DNA of 64,000 nucleotides. It comes from Accumulibacter phosphatis. GTDB lineage: Bacteria > Pseudomonadota > Gammaproteobacteria > Burkholderiales > Rhodocyclaceae. Every line of letters begins with the position of its first letter. The first letter of the stretch is position 1. The notes under the pieces were generated by a model. It did no database searches, was not told where the DNA came from, and saw only the letters and a list, made by a program, of their open reading frames with translations. Positions 43,966 through 55,128 of the stretch are shown here, piece by piece. The stretch lies in contig NC_013194.1 in assembly GCF_000024165.1 (NCBI RefSeq), forward strand, positions 4,588,001 to 4,652,000. The letters are read 5' to 3'. Made by a program: the position numbers and the translations under genes.

Positions 43966-45591
43966 TCAGCTCTCGCTGTGCGGAGTGTCCGGGGCTGCCG
44001 GCGCCGGACGCCAGTTTTCGGGCGGCACGACGACGTTGCCGGACGGCTGGACAACGAAGTGCGGCGACATGATCTGTACGCCATAGGTATTGAACTGGTC
44101 CTGGATGTTGGCATGCAGGGCCGACAGCACGGGCACGCGCTCGAGCGGTTTGTCCATGTGCGCGAAAAGCTCGTACTCGACGTACCAGTCGGCGAGGCTG
44201 CGCTGATAGACGAAGGGGCTGGGAGTCGTTCGCAAGCCGGGAGTCTGCTGGGCGGCGGCGATCAGCATCGCATGCACCTGCCGCCACGGAGTGTCGTAGC
44301 CGATCGTCACTTTCGTCGACACCAGCGTGCCGCGCGCCCCGGCCAGGCGCGAGTAGTTCTTGATCGGGCTGCTGACGAGAACCGCATTCGGAATCGTCAC
44401 TTCTTCGTTGCGCATGTTGATGATCTTGGTCGACAACGCGCCGACCTCGCTCACCACGCCGACCGTCTCGCCAAGATCGACGAAGTCGCCCACCGAAAGC
44501 GCGCGCGAATAGACCAGCACCAGCCCGCTCATCAACTGGTTGACGATCCCCGCGGAACCGAGCGTGAGCATGAAGCCGAACATCACCGACAGGCCCTTGA
44601 AGGCGTCGCTGTCGGACATCGGGATGAACGGGTAGGCGATGGCGATACCGAGTCCCCAGACGAGAATCGAGACGATCCGATGGGTGGCCGTCACCGTTTC
44701 AGGGTGCAGGCCGGGAACCTGTACTCGGCCTTCCTTGGCTGCCCTGAAGAAATTGCCGAGGGCTTCGTTGAAGGCCTTGGTGAGGAACAGGATGATCAGT
44801 GCCGTCGTCAACGCCGGCATGGCATGCACGAGGCCGGTGCCGAGCGTGTCCAACAGACCGAAAAGGAACTCGGTGAGGCGGTCGCCAAGCGGCTCCGTAA
44901 GCGGAAATCGCGCCAGCACGAAGGTCAACCAGAGATAAGCGACGGTCAGCCAGAGAAAACCCATGACCAGTTGCGTGACCCGCTGCACCAGCAGCCAGCC
45001 GTGGCGCGCCCAGCGCACCCTGTTTGAAGTGCTGTGGGCATCGATGAAGTGCTCCAGGCGAACGACCAGCACGGTCCTCGCACGACCAATCAGCCAGAAG
45101 AGGGTCATGGCGACTGCCGTGGCAAGGCATGCCAGACCTATTCCCGTCAGGAGAACTCGCGGACGCCCCTGCGCAGCAGCCGCCTCCAGCGCAACGGCGA
45201 GTTCCTGAGCAGCCCGCTGCGCCGCTTCCTCAAGCGAAATCCTCTCCTCGGGGTCGAGGTCACCTTCGAGGACGTTGAAGAGCACTGTCTGCCCGATGTG
45301 CAGGCTGATCCCCCGTTTACCGTCGACGGTAAACGGCGTCCGCTCGATCGGCTGCGCCATCTGGCTCGGTGTCAGACTTTCGATGCGGAGCAGGCTGCGG
45401 CGCACGCGATCCTCCGCGCTCGCACCGACGAGACTCGTCCGCAAGGTGACGATCGGCCGGAAGTGGTAGTGCAGGGTCGCCTCCCTGCCGTGTTTCTCTT
45501 CGGCTGCCAGAGCGGCAGCGTCGGCGCCAGCCAGCAAGAAGCACGAGAACAGCAGCAGTGCCGCGGACAACTTCGAGAAGACTTGGGTCAT
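43966..45591 (-). CDS. MscS-like mechanosensitive channel family protein
   Basis: A 541-residue protein with an N-terminal signal sequence (LSAALLLFSCFLLAGADAAALA), a periplasmic region (about 30-145), several membrane helices (around 150, 205-230, 255-275 and 310-330) and the MscS core. MFGFMLTLGSAGIVNQLMSGLVLVYSR is the pore-lining TM3-like helix, and SVGDFVDLGETVGVVSEVGALST with IPNAVLVSSPIKNYSR is the cytoplasmic beta domain. It is larger than MscS, nearer the YbdG/MscM-like group. It probably gates on membrane tension. A 24-bp perfect palindrome lies in its periplasmic-coding part. Confidence 0.9.
   Translation of the reverse strand: MTQVFSKLSAALLLFSCFLLAGADAAALAAEEKHGREATLHYHFRPIVTLRTSLVGASAEDRVRRSLLRIESLTPSQMAQPIERTPFTVDGKRGISLHIGQTVLFNVLEGDLDPEERISLEEAAQRAAQELAVALEAAAAQGRPRVLLTGIGLACLATAVAMTLFWLIGRARTVLVVRLEHFIDAHSTSNRVRWARHGWLLVQRVTQLVMGFLWLTVAYLWLTFVLARFPLTEPLGDRLTEFLFGLLDTLGTGLVHAMPALTTALIILFLTKAFNEALGNFFRAAKEGRVQVPGLHPETVTATHRIVSILVWGLGIAIAYPFIPMSDSDAFKGLSVMFGFMLTLGSAGIVNQLMSGLVLVYSRALSVGDFVDLGETVGVVSEVGALSTKIINMRNEEVTIPNAVLVSSPIKNYSRLAGARGTLVSTKVTIGYDTPWRQVHAMLIAAAQQTPGLRTTPSPFVYQRSLADWYVEYELFAHMDKPLERVPVLSALHANIQDQFNTYGVQIMSPHFVVQPSGNVVVPPENWRPAPAAPDTPHSES
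45313..45336. repeat. 24-bp perfect palindrome inside the MscS-like gene
   Basis: The plus strand runs CCGTTTACCGTC (45313-45324) directly followed by its exact reverse complement (45325-45336). There is no loop. It encodes PFTVDGKR on the minus strand. Confidence 0.9.
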
Positions 45592-45764
45592 GGGAAAATC
45601 CGGTCGACAGCGACGATTGCGGCGAATTATAAGCCGCGCCAGACTTGCGCGCCGTACTCGGGAAGAGCCAAGCGCCCCTCAATACTCGCACCGCCCACTC
45701 AAGAGCTCGCGCAACGCCTGTATTGGGGGGCCCGGCGAACTGCTGGAGCTGCGCGGAGCGCGAA

Positions 45765-47213
<1,449 letters not shown>

Positions 47214-47258
47214 TGGATATCCGTGTTGGCTGCCCTTGGGCTGTCGCTCAAATGCCGT

Positions 47259-48104
47259 TTACATGACGCGGTGGGCGAGCGCGGGCAGACTGTCGCGGAC
47301 TTCGTCTAGACGCCCTCGCTCGAGGTCGCCGATGACGATTCCCGGCCCCTTCAGCTTGCGATCGATGATGTTCCCCCAGGGATCGACGAGCATGCTGTTA
47401 CCATGTGTCTCGCGCCCGTTCTCGTGCTGGCCACCCTGGGCGACAGCCAGCACATAGCACTGATTTTCGATCGCCCTGGCGCGCAGCAGGATTTCCCAGT
47501 GCGCCCGGCCGGTCGTCTCGGTGAAGGCCGCCGGAATCACCAGCAAGTCTGTGACACCAAACGCCCGGTAAAGCTCCGGAAATCTCAGGTCATAGCAGAT
47601 CGACAGGCCGATGCGTCCAAAAGGCGTGGCAAACGCCACCACCTGGCGACCGGCCTCTATCGTCGCGCTTTCGTCGTAGCTTTCGCTACCCTGGCGGAAT
47701 CCGAAGAGGTGGATCTTGTCGTAGCGGGCAGCCCGCTCGCCCTGCGGATTGTACGCCAGGCTCGAATTGAGGACCTTGTCGGCGTGCCGGCTCCACAGGG
47801 GAAGCGAGCCGCCGATCAGCCAGATTCGATGCGCCAGTGCCGTCGCCGAGAGGAAGTCCTGGATTGGTCCGCGGCCATCCGACTCGCGCACCGCAACCTT
47901 GTCGCCATCCGTCATGCCCATGATCGGGAAGTATTCGGGCAAGGCGACCAGTTCGGCGCCCTGCGCGACGGCGTCGGCAATCAGGCCGGCGGCAACACGC
48001 AGGTTCTCGTCGACGCGCGGGGTCGACACCATCTGCACCGCCGCAACACGCAGGCGAGCGACCTTCTGCGAGTCGCCCGGCAAAGCACCTGTAGTCAGAT
48101 TCAT
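47259..48104 (-). CDS. Carbon-nitrogen hydrolase (Nit1/deaminated-glutathione amidase-like)
   Basis: A 281-residue nitrilase-superfamily enzyme with the Glu-Lys-Cys triad: Glu57 (LPEYFP), Lys130 (YDKIHLF) and Cys170 (LSICYDLRFPEL). The DKIHLF and CYDLRFPELYR forms resemble Nit1/YbeM, which removes deaminated glutathione, so metabolite repair is the likely role; this is by family resemblance. It lies between yhdP-like and tldD genes with short gaps (25 and 45 bases), as one operon. Confidence 0.9.
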   Translation of the reverse strand: MNLTTGALPGDSQKVARLRVAAVQMVSTPRVDENLRVAAGLIADAVAQGAELVALPEYFPIMGMTDGDKVAVRESDGRGPIQDFLSATALAHRIWLIGGSLPLWSRHADKVLNSSLAYNPQGERAARYDKIHLFGFRQGSESYDESATIEAGRQVVAFATPFGRIGLSICYDLRFPELYRAFGVTDLLVIPAAFTETTGRAHWEILLRARAIENQCYVLAVAQGGQHENGRETHGNSMLVDPWGNIIDRKLKGPGIVIGDLERGRLDEVRDSLPALAHRVM

Positions 48105-48129
48105 GGCTGGCTCCTGTCGGAATTCGGGT

Positions 48130-51100
48130 TCACGGAGTGGGCCCCGCCGGAACGGCCGACGCGGAGACCTTCTCGACCTTGGGATCGTCCCACTTGCCGG
48201 TCACCAGGTACTCGAAGCTGAAGATCTTGTTGAGCGGATTCTGCAGCACCTTGTGCGCCAGCAGGGTGGCAACGCCGGCCAGGGGGTTGACGACGGCGAT
48301 GCCCAGGGCGGCACTGCCGCCCAGTTCAGGCTGCACGGTGACGTTCAGGCGCTGCGTCTCGTGTTTCAGGTCGGCTTCGCCGCGCATCACGACGCGCGCC
48401 GACGGGCCGTCCAGCTGCAAGCGGTCGGTACGCATCAAGCCGTCCTTGACGGTCATCTTCCCGTTGATACTGTCGAAAGCGAAGCCCTCGCTGAACACAT
48501 CGCCGAAATCAAGCGACAGGCGACGCGGCAGGCCTTGCAGGCTGATCAGGCCGAGCAGCTTGCCGGCGGCGCCGGGATCGAGCTTGACGAACTGCCCCTT
48601 GCCCACATCGAGCTTCATGTCGCCGCTGAGGGTGGCGTAGTCCAGCGCGGTCGGCGATCCGTTCCAGCCGATCTTGCCCTCCAGCGTGGTGCTGGCACCG
48701 CGTACGGCACCGAGGTAGCCCAGCCGATCGAGCAACTTGCCGGCGTCGGTGCTGACCAGGGCAAAGTCGAGCTGCGTGCGGTTGCCGCTGGCGAGCTGCC
48801 ACTGCCCGCTGCCCGACAGCCTGCCGAACGGGTTGACGATGTCGACCTTGTCGAGCCGCCAGATACCGCCGTCGTTGTGGGCCTGCACTTCGAGGCGCCC
48901 GAAACGACGCGCGCCGATGACGAAGTCATCGACGACGACATCGAGAGCCGGCAATTCCTTGAGCACCTCGGACGGCTGGCTGCTCGCGCTCTCCTTGTCG
49001 GGGCGACGCCATTTCCTGAAGTGCGCCGCCAGTTTTCCGGCGCCGGTACCATCCCACTGAAAGCTGCCGGCCGCCTCGCGCGACTGCAGCGTCCCCCGCC
49101 ATAGCGGCGCCGCACCGGCAACCGCCGCCGTGACGTCGTTATAGTACTTGCCGAGGAGCAGCAGTTCGTCGGCCTTGACATCGACGTTCAACGGCAAAGC
49201 GGGCGACGAAGCCGATCCGCCGGCCTTGCCGCTGCCGCGCAGCACGGCCTGCCAGGAGTCCAGATCGATGCTCCTGGTGGTGACGCCGACGTTGATGCCG
49301 CGCTCCGGCAGCGCGCCCAACGGGCGACCAATCATGATCGCACCGCGTTCGAGCTGGCTGTCGTCACCCTGCTTGCGCCGGATCAATTGCATGCTCAGTA
49401 TGCTGCCGAGGGTAGCGCGCAGTTGGTCGCGCGCCACCGGCTGACCGCTGCGCGGCGGCACGGCCGGCACGACGGCGCTTTCGAAGTGCAGCGGCAGCAC
49501 CTCACTGGCGCTCTTGGCGAACGGCGCCGGCAGGGTCGACGCGACACCGACGAGGTTCGAGTCCACGACCAGTTCGACATTGCGCTTCTTGCTGCTCACC
49601 TCGACACGATAGGCGGCGGTTCCGCTCAAGGCGTCGAGCAGCGGCAGTTCGAGGCGACGGCGCAACTCGTCCATGCCCAGCGAGCCGTTGGCAAGCACCA
49701 TGACCTTGCCGCCCTGCGCCCCGCCCTTGATCTTGACCTGGCCACCGAAGAGCACGGCGTTGATTTCCGGTATCCGCAGATCCTTCTCGGAGAAATGCAG
49801 ACTGCCATTGACCTGTCGCAGCGGCGGCAGCGCCGCATCGACAGTCACGTCGTTGGCCAGGAAGACGTACGTTCCCTCGATTTTCGACTCGCCCAGACGC
49901 GCTTCCTCAAGGGGAATCACCAGTCCGATATCGAGCCGGCCCTTGCCGCCGGCACTCATGTTCTCGGTAAAATGGTCGATCTGGGCAGCCACCGGACTCT
50001 GCACGATGTACTTGAGAAACTCGGCAGTCTCTCCCTCGGCACGGCCCTTGATCTTCAGCGTCGACACCGGCGCATCGAAATCGGGAATCTCGGCGCGGGT
50101 CTGTGACAGGCTGGCGCCAAGAATGGCGCCACGCCGAGCATCGACGACCATGCCGTTCCCCTCGAAACGAAGATCCGCGTCGATACCGGTAATGATCGGC
50201 CAGCCGGTCCCGTAGTCCAGCGTCACGTCGTTCGCCTTGACGGTCACCAGAAACTGCCCCTGCCGCTTGTCGAGAAACGGAAAGTTCGCCAGATCTCCCT
50301 TGAGAACCAGCTTCCCCTCGCTGGCCGCCCCCTTCTTCAGGGCATCGCGCACCCAGTGACGCGCGTCGGTGTTTATGGCACCCGGCAGGTAGCGCCAGAC
50401 AGCGCGCGCATCGGCGCGCGTGAGAGCGGCGGCAAGGTCGATGCTGCCGGGCCCGTCGCCGGTGTGGCGAAAGGTCCCATGTGCCGAGCCGGCAGCGTCG
50501 GGCCCGGCAAACTCGGCGCGCGCGAGTTCGGCATCGATCCTGCCCTGGCTGATCTTCCACTTGCCCTCGGCGTTGAGCGTATCCAGCGCGATGGACGACT
50601 CCGGGAAGACCGTCGGCAACTCGATGTTGACCTTCTTCGCGCGCAAGCTGGCACTGCCACCCTGCTCGCTTGCCTCGAGCGAACCCGACAACCCGGACGC
50701 TCCCGGAAAGGAAGCCCTGGGCCGCAACGCCAGATCCTCGAAGCGCGCCTTTAGGGAGTAAGTCTGCAAGCCGTCGCCGTTGCCGTCCCAAGCGGCGCGC
50801 AGCTCGTCGATGCGGCCACGCGGCGCGAGATCGCTCAGCAACTGGCGCGCTCCGCCGGCCAGCGGCAGATGCGTCGCCAACCCGGCAAACGCGGCCAAAT
50901 CGAGAACGTTGGCCGTCGCGTTGCCACGCACTGACGTGCTGCCGGTCGTCTGTTGCCAGTCAAGATGAAAATCCATTGGTGCGACGTGAATGGCCGGCGC
51001 CGATTCAGCATGCTCGCCGCGCGGCCGACGCGTCAGAAGTTCCACTTGACGACCGTCGACGCTCATCCCGGCCGGCAGGAAACGGGCGCCGAGCCGACCC

Positions 51101-52053
51101 GACATGCGCTCCAGGTCGAGCTCCGGCAGGTCCTTCGCCAGGCGCAGGTTAACATCGTGCAGCGAGAAGTCGGCGGTCAGGTCGCGCAAGCCGCCGTCGG
51201 CAAAGCCCGCCCAGGCGCGCACGGCACCGCGGCCATGTGGCAAGGCAAGCGGGTAGTCGAGCCAGGCACGCCACACCGCCAGATCGGCGTAGTCGATCTG
51301 GACAAACGCCTGACCCTGCCAGGACTGTGCCTGCTCGATACTCCTGCCGCGGAAATCGCCGCGCAGATCGATTCGGGAGGCGAATTCGGCAGGCGGCATG
51401 GCGGTCAGGCCGAACCGATGCTGTCGCCCATTGTTGTCGAGGGCGAAGTCGACGTCTTCGAGAATCAGTGGCGGGGCCTCTCGCTTGGCGTCCTCCCAGA
51501 CCACCGTCGCCCCCTCCACCCGGATGCGTCGCTGCGCCAGTATCCAGTCCGCCACGCTACCGTCGCCACCATCCTGGCTGACCGCGATCCCCGCGACATA
51601 GAAGCGGCCGTCCACGTCGCGGCGCAGATGCAGGGTTGGCTCGGCGATCTGCAGCAAGCCCAGGCGCAACTGCCAGTGCGGAATCGACGACCAGGAGAGA
51701 ACGCCTTCGACACGCGTAAAGGCCAGTGCCGGCTGCCCTTGTGCATCGGCAATGCGCACGTCGGAGAGGATCAGGTCAGGATTGAGGCCGGCCCAGCTGG
51801 CCTCAATCTTGCCAATGACAACCGACAGCCCGAGCCCGACGCTGAGCTGGCGCTCGATCTCGGGCCGATAGCTCTCGATATTCGGCAAGACGAGATAGCG
51901 CAGCGCCAGCACAAGCAGAACGAAACCGAAATAGGACACCCAGAAGGCGCGCACCACGAAGCGCCAGATCGCGCGTGCCACCCGATGCGAAGCGATGGGC
52001 ACGAGCCAGTGCAAGCGGTGGTAGAGCGCCGGGCGCAAGTCCTCCTGCCGCAT
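48130..52053 (-). CDS. YhdP-family AsmA-like envelope protein
   Basis: A 1307-residue protein of the YhdP / TIGR02099 family. One N-terminal membrane helix (FWVSYFGFVLLVLALRYLVL, about residues 32-52) is followed by a long periplasmic beta-rich part with an AsmA-like N-terminus (GLGLSVVIGKIEASWAGLNPDLILSDVRI) and the conserved end (DYATLSGDMKLDVGKGQF, LISLQGLPRRLSLDFGDVF, NPLNKIFSFEYLVTGKWDDP). In E. coli YhdP and its AsmA-like relatives are thought to move phospholipids to the outer membrane. ATG 52053 places the helix normally; the frame runs back to 52164. It is divergent from glnE. Confidence 0.93.
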   Translation of the reverse strand: MRQEDLRPALYHRLHWLVPIASHRVARAIWRFVVRAFWVSYFGFVLLVLALRYLVLPNIESYRPEIERQLSVGLGLSVVIGKIEASWAGLNPDLILSDVRIADAQGQPALAFTRVEGVLSWSSIPHWQLRLGLLQIAEPTLHLRRDVDGRFYVAGIAVSQDGGDGSVADWILAQRRIRVEGATVVWEDAKREAPPLILEDVDFALDNNGRQHRFGLTAMPPAEFASRIDLRGDFRGRSIEQAQSWQGQAFVQIDYADLAVWRAWLDYPLALPHGRGAVRAWAGFADGGLRDLTADFSLHDVNLRLAKDLPELDLERMSGRLGARFLPAGMSVDGRQVELLTRRPRGEHAESAPAIHVAPMDFHLDWQQTTGSTSVRGNATANVLDLAAFAGLATHLPLAGGARQLLSDLAPRGRIDELRAAWDGNGDGLQTYSLKARFEDLALRPRASFPGASGLSGSLEASEQGGSASLRAKKVNIELPTVFPESSIALDTLNAEGKWKISQGRIDAELARAEFAGPDAAGSAHGTFRHTGDGPGSIDLAAALTRADARAVWRYLPGAINTDARHWVRDALKKGAASEGKLVLKGDLANFPFLDKRQGQFLVTVKANDVTLDYGTGWPIITGIDADLRFEGNGMVVDARRGAILGASLSQTRAEIPDFDAPVSTLKIKGRAEGETAEFLKYIVQSPVAAQIDHFTENMSAGGKGRLDIGLVIPLEEARLGESKIEGTYVFLANDVTVDAALPPLRQVNGSLHFSEKDLRIPEINAVLFGGQVKIKGGAQGGKVMVLANGSLGMDELRRRLELPLLDALSGTAAYRVEVSSKKRNVELVVDSNLVGVASTLPAPFAKSASEVLPLHFESAVVPAVPPRSGQPVARDQLRATLGSILSMQLIRRKQGDDSQLERGAIMIGRPLGALPERGINVGVTTRSIDLDSWQAVLRGSGKAGGSASSPALPLNVDVKADELLLLGKYYNDVTAAVAGAAPLWRGTLQSREAAGSFQWDGTGAGKLAAHFRKWRRPDKESASSQPSEVLKELPALDVVVDDFVIGARRFGRLEVQAHNDGGIWRLDKVDIVNPFGRLSGSGQWQLASGNRTQLDFALVSTDAGKLLDRLGYLGAVRGASTTLEGKIGWNGSPTALDYATLSGDMKLDVGKGQFVKLDPGAAGKLLGLISLQGLPRRLSLDFGDVFSEGFAFDSINGKMTVKDGLMRTDRLQLDGPSARVVMRGEADLKHETQRLNVTVQPELGGSAALGIAVVNPLAGVATLLAHKVLQNPLNKIFSFEYLVTGKWDDPKVEKVSASAVPAGPTP

Positions 52054-52079
52054 CAGTGGCGGCCACCTGGAACAGACTT

Positions 52080-52109
52080 TTGCCAACAGACGGTCGCCGT
52101 CACTAGAAT
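52080..52109 (+). promoter_or_regulatory. Possible glnE promoter
   Basis: TTGCCA (52080-52085) and TAGAAT (52104-52109) are 18 bases apart in the glnE / yhdP-like divergent gap, about 110 bases before the glnE ATG. A second -10-like GATAAT lies at 52115-52120. Confidence 0.4.
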
Positions 52110-52217
52110 ATCGGGATAATTGGGATGCCGCTGCAAGCGACCATTGTAGCGGCTTTGCCTTCACTCATCAGCGCCGACGATGCATCGCGCGGCGAACGGT
52201 CAGAGAACGAGAGCCGA

Positions 52218-54962
52218 ATGGAACCCACCGTCGATCCCCGCAACCCACAGACCGCCACGCTCGCTCCCCCGTGGGCGGCGGCTCAGACACACAGTCCCTA
52301 TCTGCGCAATCTGCTCGCCGCCCGACCCGGGATCGCCGCCTGGCTCGCCGAGCACGCCGGGCGAGCGCTGACCACAGAGCAGATGCACAGCCTGCTCGCC
52401 GCTGACGCACCGGCGAGCGATGACGAACTGAAGCGGGCACTACGCCGCCTGCGCCAGCGCGTGATGGCGACGCTGATCGTCCGCGACCTCGGCGGAGTGG
52501 CGACACTGGCTGAAGTCGTCGAAAGCATGACCCAACTGGCTGACATCACCACCAACTTCGCCCTCGACTTCCTGCATCGGCAACTGGCGGAACAGTTCGG
52601 CGAGCCACTTGACAGCGGCGGCAAGCCGCAACGCCTGCTGGTGGTCGGCATGGGCAAACTGGGCGGACGCGAGCTCAACGTCTCGTCGGACGTCGACTAC
52701 ATCTTCATCTACCCCGAGGAAGGGCAGACGGCCGGCGCCGGCCGGCGCATCGACAACTACGATTTCTTCCTGCGCCTCGGCAAGCGCCTGATCGGCGCCC
52801 TCGGGGATTCCACCGGCGATGGCCAGGTCTTCCGGGTCGACATGCGTCTGCGGCCGAACGGCGATTCCGGAGCTCTCGTCGGTTCGCTCGGGTCGCTCGA
52901 GAACTACTTCATCGCGCAGGGTCGCGAATGGGAGCGCTACGCCTGGATCAAGGCCAGGGTGATGAACGAAGGCGTCAATCTGCAGCCCGAATGGGTCGCG
53001 GCGCTGCAGGACATCGGCCGCCCCTTCGTCTTCCGCAAGTATCTCGACTTCGGCGCCATCAATGCCATGCGCGCCCTGCACGCGCAGATCCGCCGCGAGG
53101 TGGCGCGCAAGGAAATGGCCGAGCACATCAAGCTGGGCCCCGGCGGCATCCGCGAGATCGAGTTCATCGCCCAGGTCTTCCAGTTGATTCGCGGCGGCCG
53201 CGATCCCGCGCTGCAGGCGCGACCGACGCTGCGGGTCCTCGAACTGCTCGTCGAGCGCCGGCTGCTGCCGGTCGAACATGCGCGCGAACTGGCGGCCGCC
53301 TACGACTTCCTGCGCCGCCTCGAACACCGGCTGCAATACGTGAACGACGCTCAGACGCACCGCTTGCCGGCGGGCGACGCGGAGCGCCGGCAGATCGCCG
53401 TTTCGCTGGGCTTTGCCGACTGGACGACCTTCCTGGCCGTTCTCGATGCGCACCGGGCCAATGTCGCTCGCCACTTCGAGCAGGTTTTCTCGGAACCCGA
53501 GGAAGGCACGCATCCGCTCGCCGGCATCTGGGACGGACCGGCGATCGGCGACGACTCGCTCGAACCCCTGGCGACGCTCGGCTTTCGCGAGCCGAAGGCG
53601 ATGCTCGAGCGTCTGCACAGCTTTCGCGCCAGCAGTCGCTACCTGCAACTGCCGGCCAGCAATCGCGAGCGCCTCGACGCCCTCGGCCCGCGCCTGATCG
53701 ACGCCGCCGCCGCCACCGACACGCCGGATGCCACCTGGCGGCGCGGCCTCGATTTCCTGGAAACGATCAGCCGCCGCGGCGCCTACCTGGCTCTCCTGCA
53801 ACAATACCCGCAGGCGCTGATGAAGCTCGCCGAGCTGATCGGCAGCTCATCGTGGGCCGCCGATTACCTGACGCGCCACCCGATCCTGCTCGACGAACTG
53901 CTCGACTCGCGCATGTTCGACGTCAGCACCGACTGGCAGGAGTTCCGCACCAACCTGCAGGCACGCCTGGCCCAGGACGCCGGCGACACCGAACGCGAAA
54001 TGGACATCCTGCGCGAAGCCCACCACGCCCAGGTCTTCCACTTCCTGGCGCAGGACATCGCCGGCCTGCACACCGTCGAGCACCTTGCCGACCGACTCAG
54101 CGAGCTCGCCGACATCATGCTGCAGACGACGCTGGATCTCTGCTGGCAGAAGCTCAAGCACCGGCATCCGCATCCCGAGCAGCTGCCGCGCTTCGCCGTC
54201 ATCGGCTACGGCAAGCTCGGCGGCAAGGAACTCGGCTTCGCTTCCGACCTCGACCTGGTCTACCTGCACGACGACCCCGAAGCCAATGCCGGCGAACTCT
54301 ACGCGCGCCTGGGCCAGCGCATGAGCACCTGGATGTCGACACAGACCTCCGCCGGCATGCTCTTCGACGTCGACCTGCGCCTGCGCCCGAACGGCGATTC
54401 CGGCATGCTGGTCAGTCCGATCGCCGCCTTTCGCGAGTATCAACTGCAGCACGCCTGGGTCTGGGAACACCAGGCGCTGACGCGCGCCCGCTTCTGCGCC
54501 GGCGACCCGGCCGTCGGCGAGCAGTTCGAGGCGATCCGCATCGAGATCCTGCGCCAGCCGCGTGACCTGGCCAAGCTCAGGGAAGAGGTGCTGGCGATGC
54601 GCAAGCGCATGCTCGACCAGCACGCCTCGCGCAGCGAGGACAGCTTCGACATCAAGCACGATCGCGGCGGCATCATCGATGTCGAGTTCATCGTCCAGTA
54701 CCTGGTTCTCGGGCACGCGCACCGCCACCCCAGGCTGTGCGGCAACCTCGGCAACATCGCCCTGCTCGGCATCGCCGCCGAGCTCGGCCTGATCCCCAGC
54801 CGGCTCGCCGAACCGGTGCGCAGCGCCTACCGCGAGTTTCGCCGCATGCAGCACGTCCAGCGACTCAACGCCGGCCGCCGGGCGCGCGTCGAACGCGCCT
54901 CGGTCAGCCGCCGCAGCGAAGCCGTGAGCGCGCTGTGGCAGGCGGTGTTCGGAACGCCCTGA
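52218..54962 (+). CDS. glnE: Bifunctional glutamine synthetase adenylyltransferase/adenylyl-removing enzyme
   Basis: A 914-residue GlnE that adds AMP to and removes it from glutamine synthetase according to nitrogen state, working with PII. Both nucleotidyltransferase halves are intact: GMGKLGGRELNVSSDVDYIF (N-terminal, deadenylylation) and GYGKLGGKELGFASDLDLVY (C-terminal, adenylylation), each followed by an RLRPNGDSG block. GPGGIREIEFIAQ and DRGGIIDVEFIVQ are the paired second motifs. ATG 52218 is preferred; an in-frame ATG at 52125 would add 31 poorly conserved residues. Confidence 0.96.
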   Translation: MEPTVDPRNPQTATLAPPWAAAQTHSPYLRNLLAARPGIAAWLAEHAGRALTTEQMHSLLAADAPASDDELKRALRRLRQRVMATLIVRDLGGVATLAEVVESMTQLADITTNFALDFLHRQLAEQFGEPLDSGGKPQRLLVVGMGKLGGRELNVSSDVDYIFIYPEEGQTAGAGRRIDNYDFFLRLGKRLIGALGDSTGDGQVFRVDMRLRPNGDSGALVGSLGSLENYFIAQGREWERYAWIKARVMNEGVNLQPEWVAALQDIGRPFVFRKYLDFGAINAMRALHAQIRREVARKEMAEHIKLGPGGIREIEFIAQVFQLIRGGRDPALQARPTLRVLELLVERRLLPVEHARELAAAYDFLRRLEHRLQYVNDAQTHRLPAGDAERRQIAVSLGFADWTTFLAVLDAHRANVARHFEQVFSEPEEGTHPLAGIWDGPAIGDDSLEPLATLGFREPKAMLERLHSFRASSRYLQLPASNRERLDALGPRLIDAAAATDTPDATWRRGLDFLETISRRGAYLALLQQYPQALMKLAELIGSSSWAADYLTRHPILLDELLDSRMFDVSTDWQEFRTNLQARLAQDAGDTEREMDILREAHHAQVFHFLAQDIAGLHTVEHLADRLSELADIMLQTTLDLCWQKLKHRHPHPEQLPRFAVIGYGKLGGKELGFASDLDLVYLHDDPEANAGELYARLGQRMSTWMSTQTSAGMLFDVDLRLRPNGDSGMLVSPIAAFREYQLQHAWVWEHQALTRARFCAGDPAVGEQFEAIRIEILRQPRDLAKLREEVLAMRKRMLDQHASRSEDSFDIKHDRGGIIDVEFIVQYLVLGHAHRHPRLCGNLGNIALLGIAAELGLIPSRLAEPVRSAYREFRRMQHVQRLNAGRRARVERASVSRRSEAVSALWQAVFGTP

Positions 54963-55128
54963 GCATTGCCGCCGCTGACGGCGGCGTCGACGGAGGGGTC
55001 CCGCCGCGCTCGTCAAAGTCTGGCGGGACACCTCGCCGGCCCGCGCCGGCGAGTTTCGGCTTCCGGTTTACGTTAGACTTGCAGCGATCTCCTGCAACAG
55101 CCCGGCGCAGGATTGAACTCCAGCGCCC

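Noticed and set aside
52440..53804. 454-codon minus-strand frame inside glnE
   Set aside because: Antisense shadow; glnE motifs lie on the other strand throughout.
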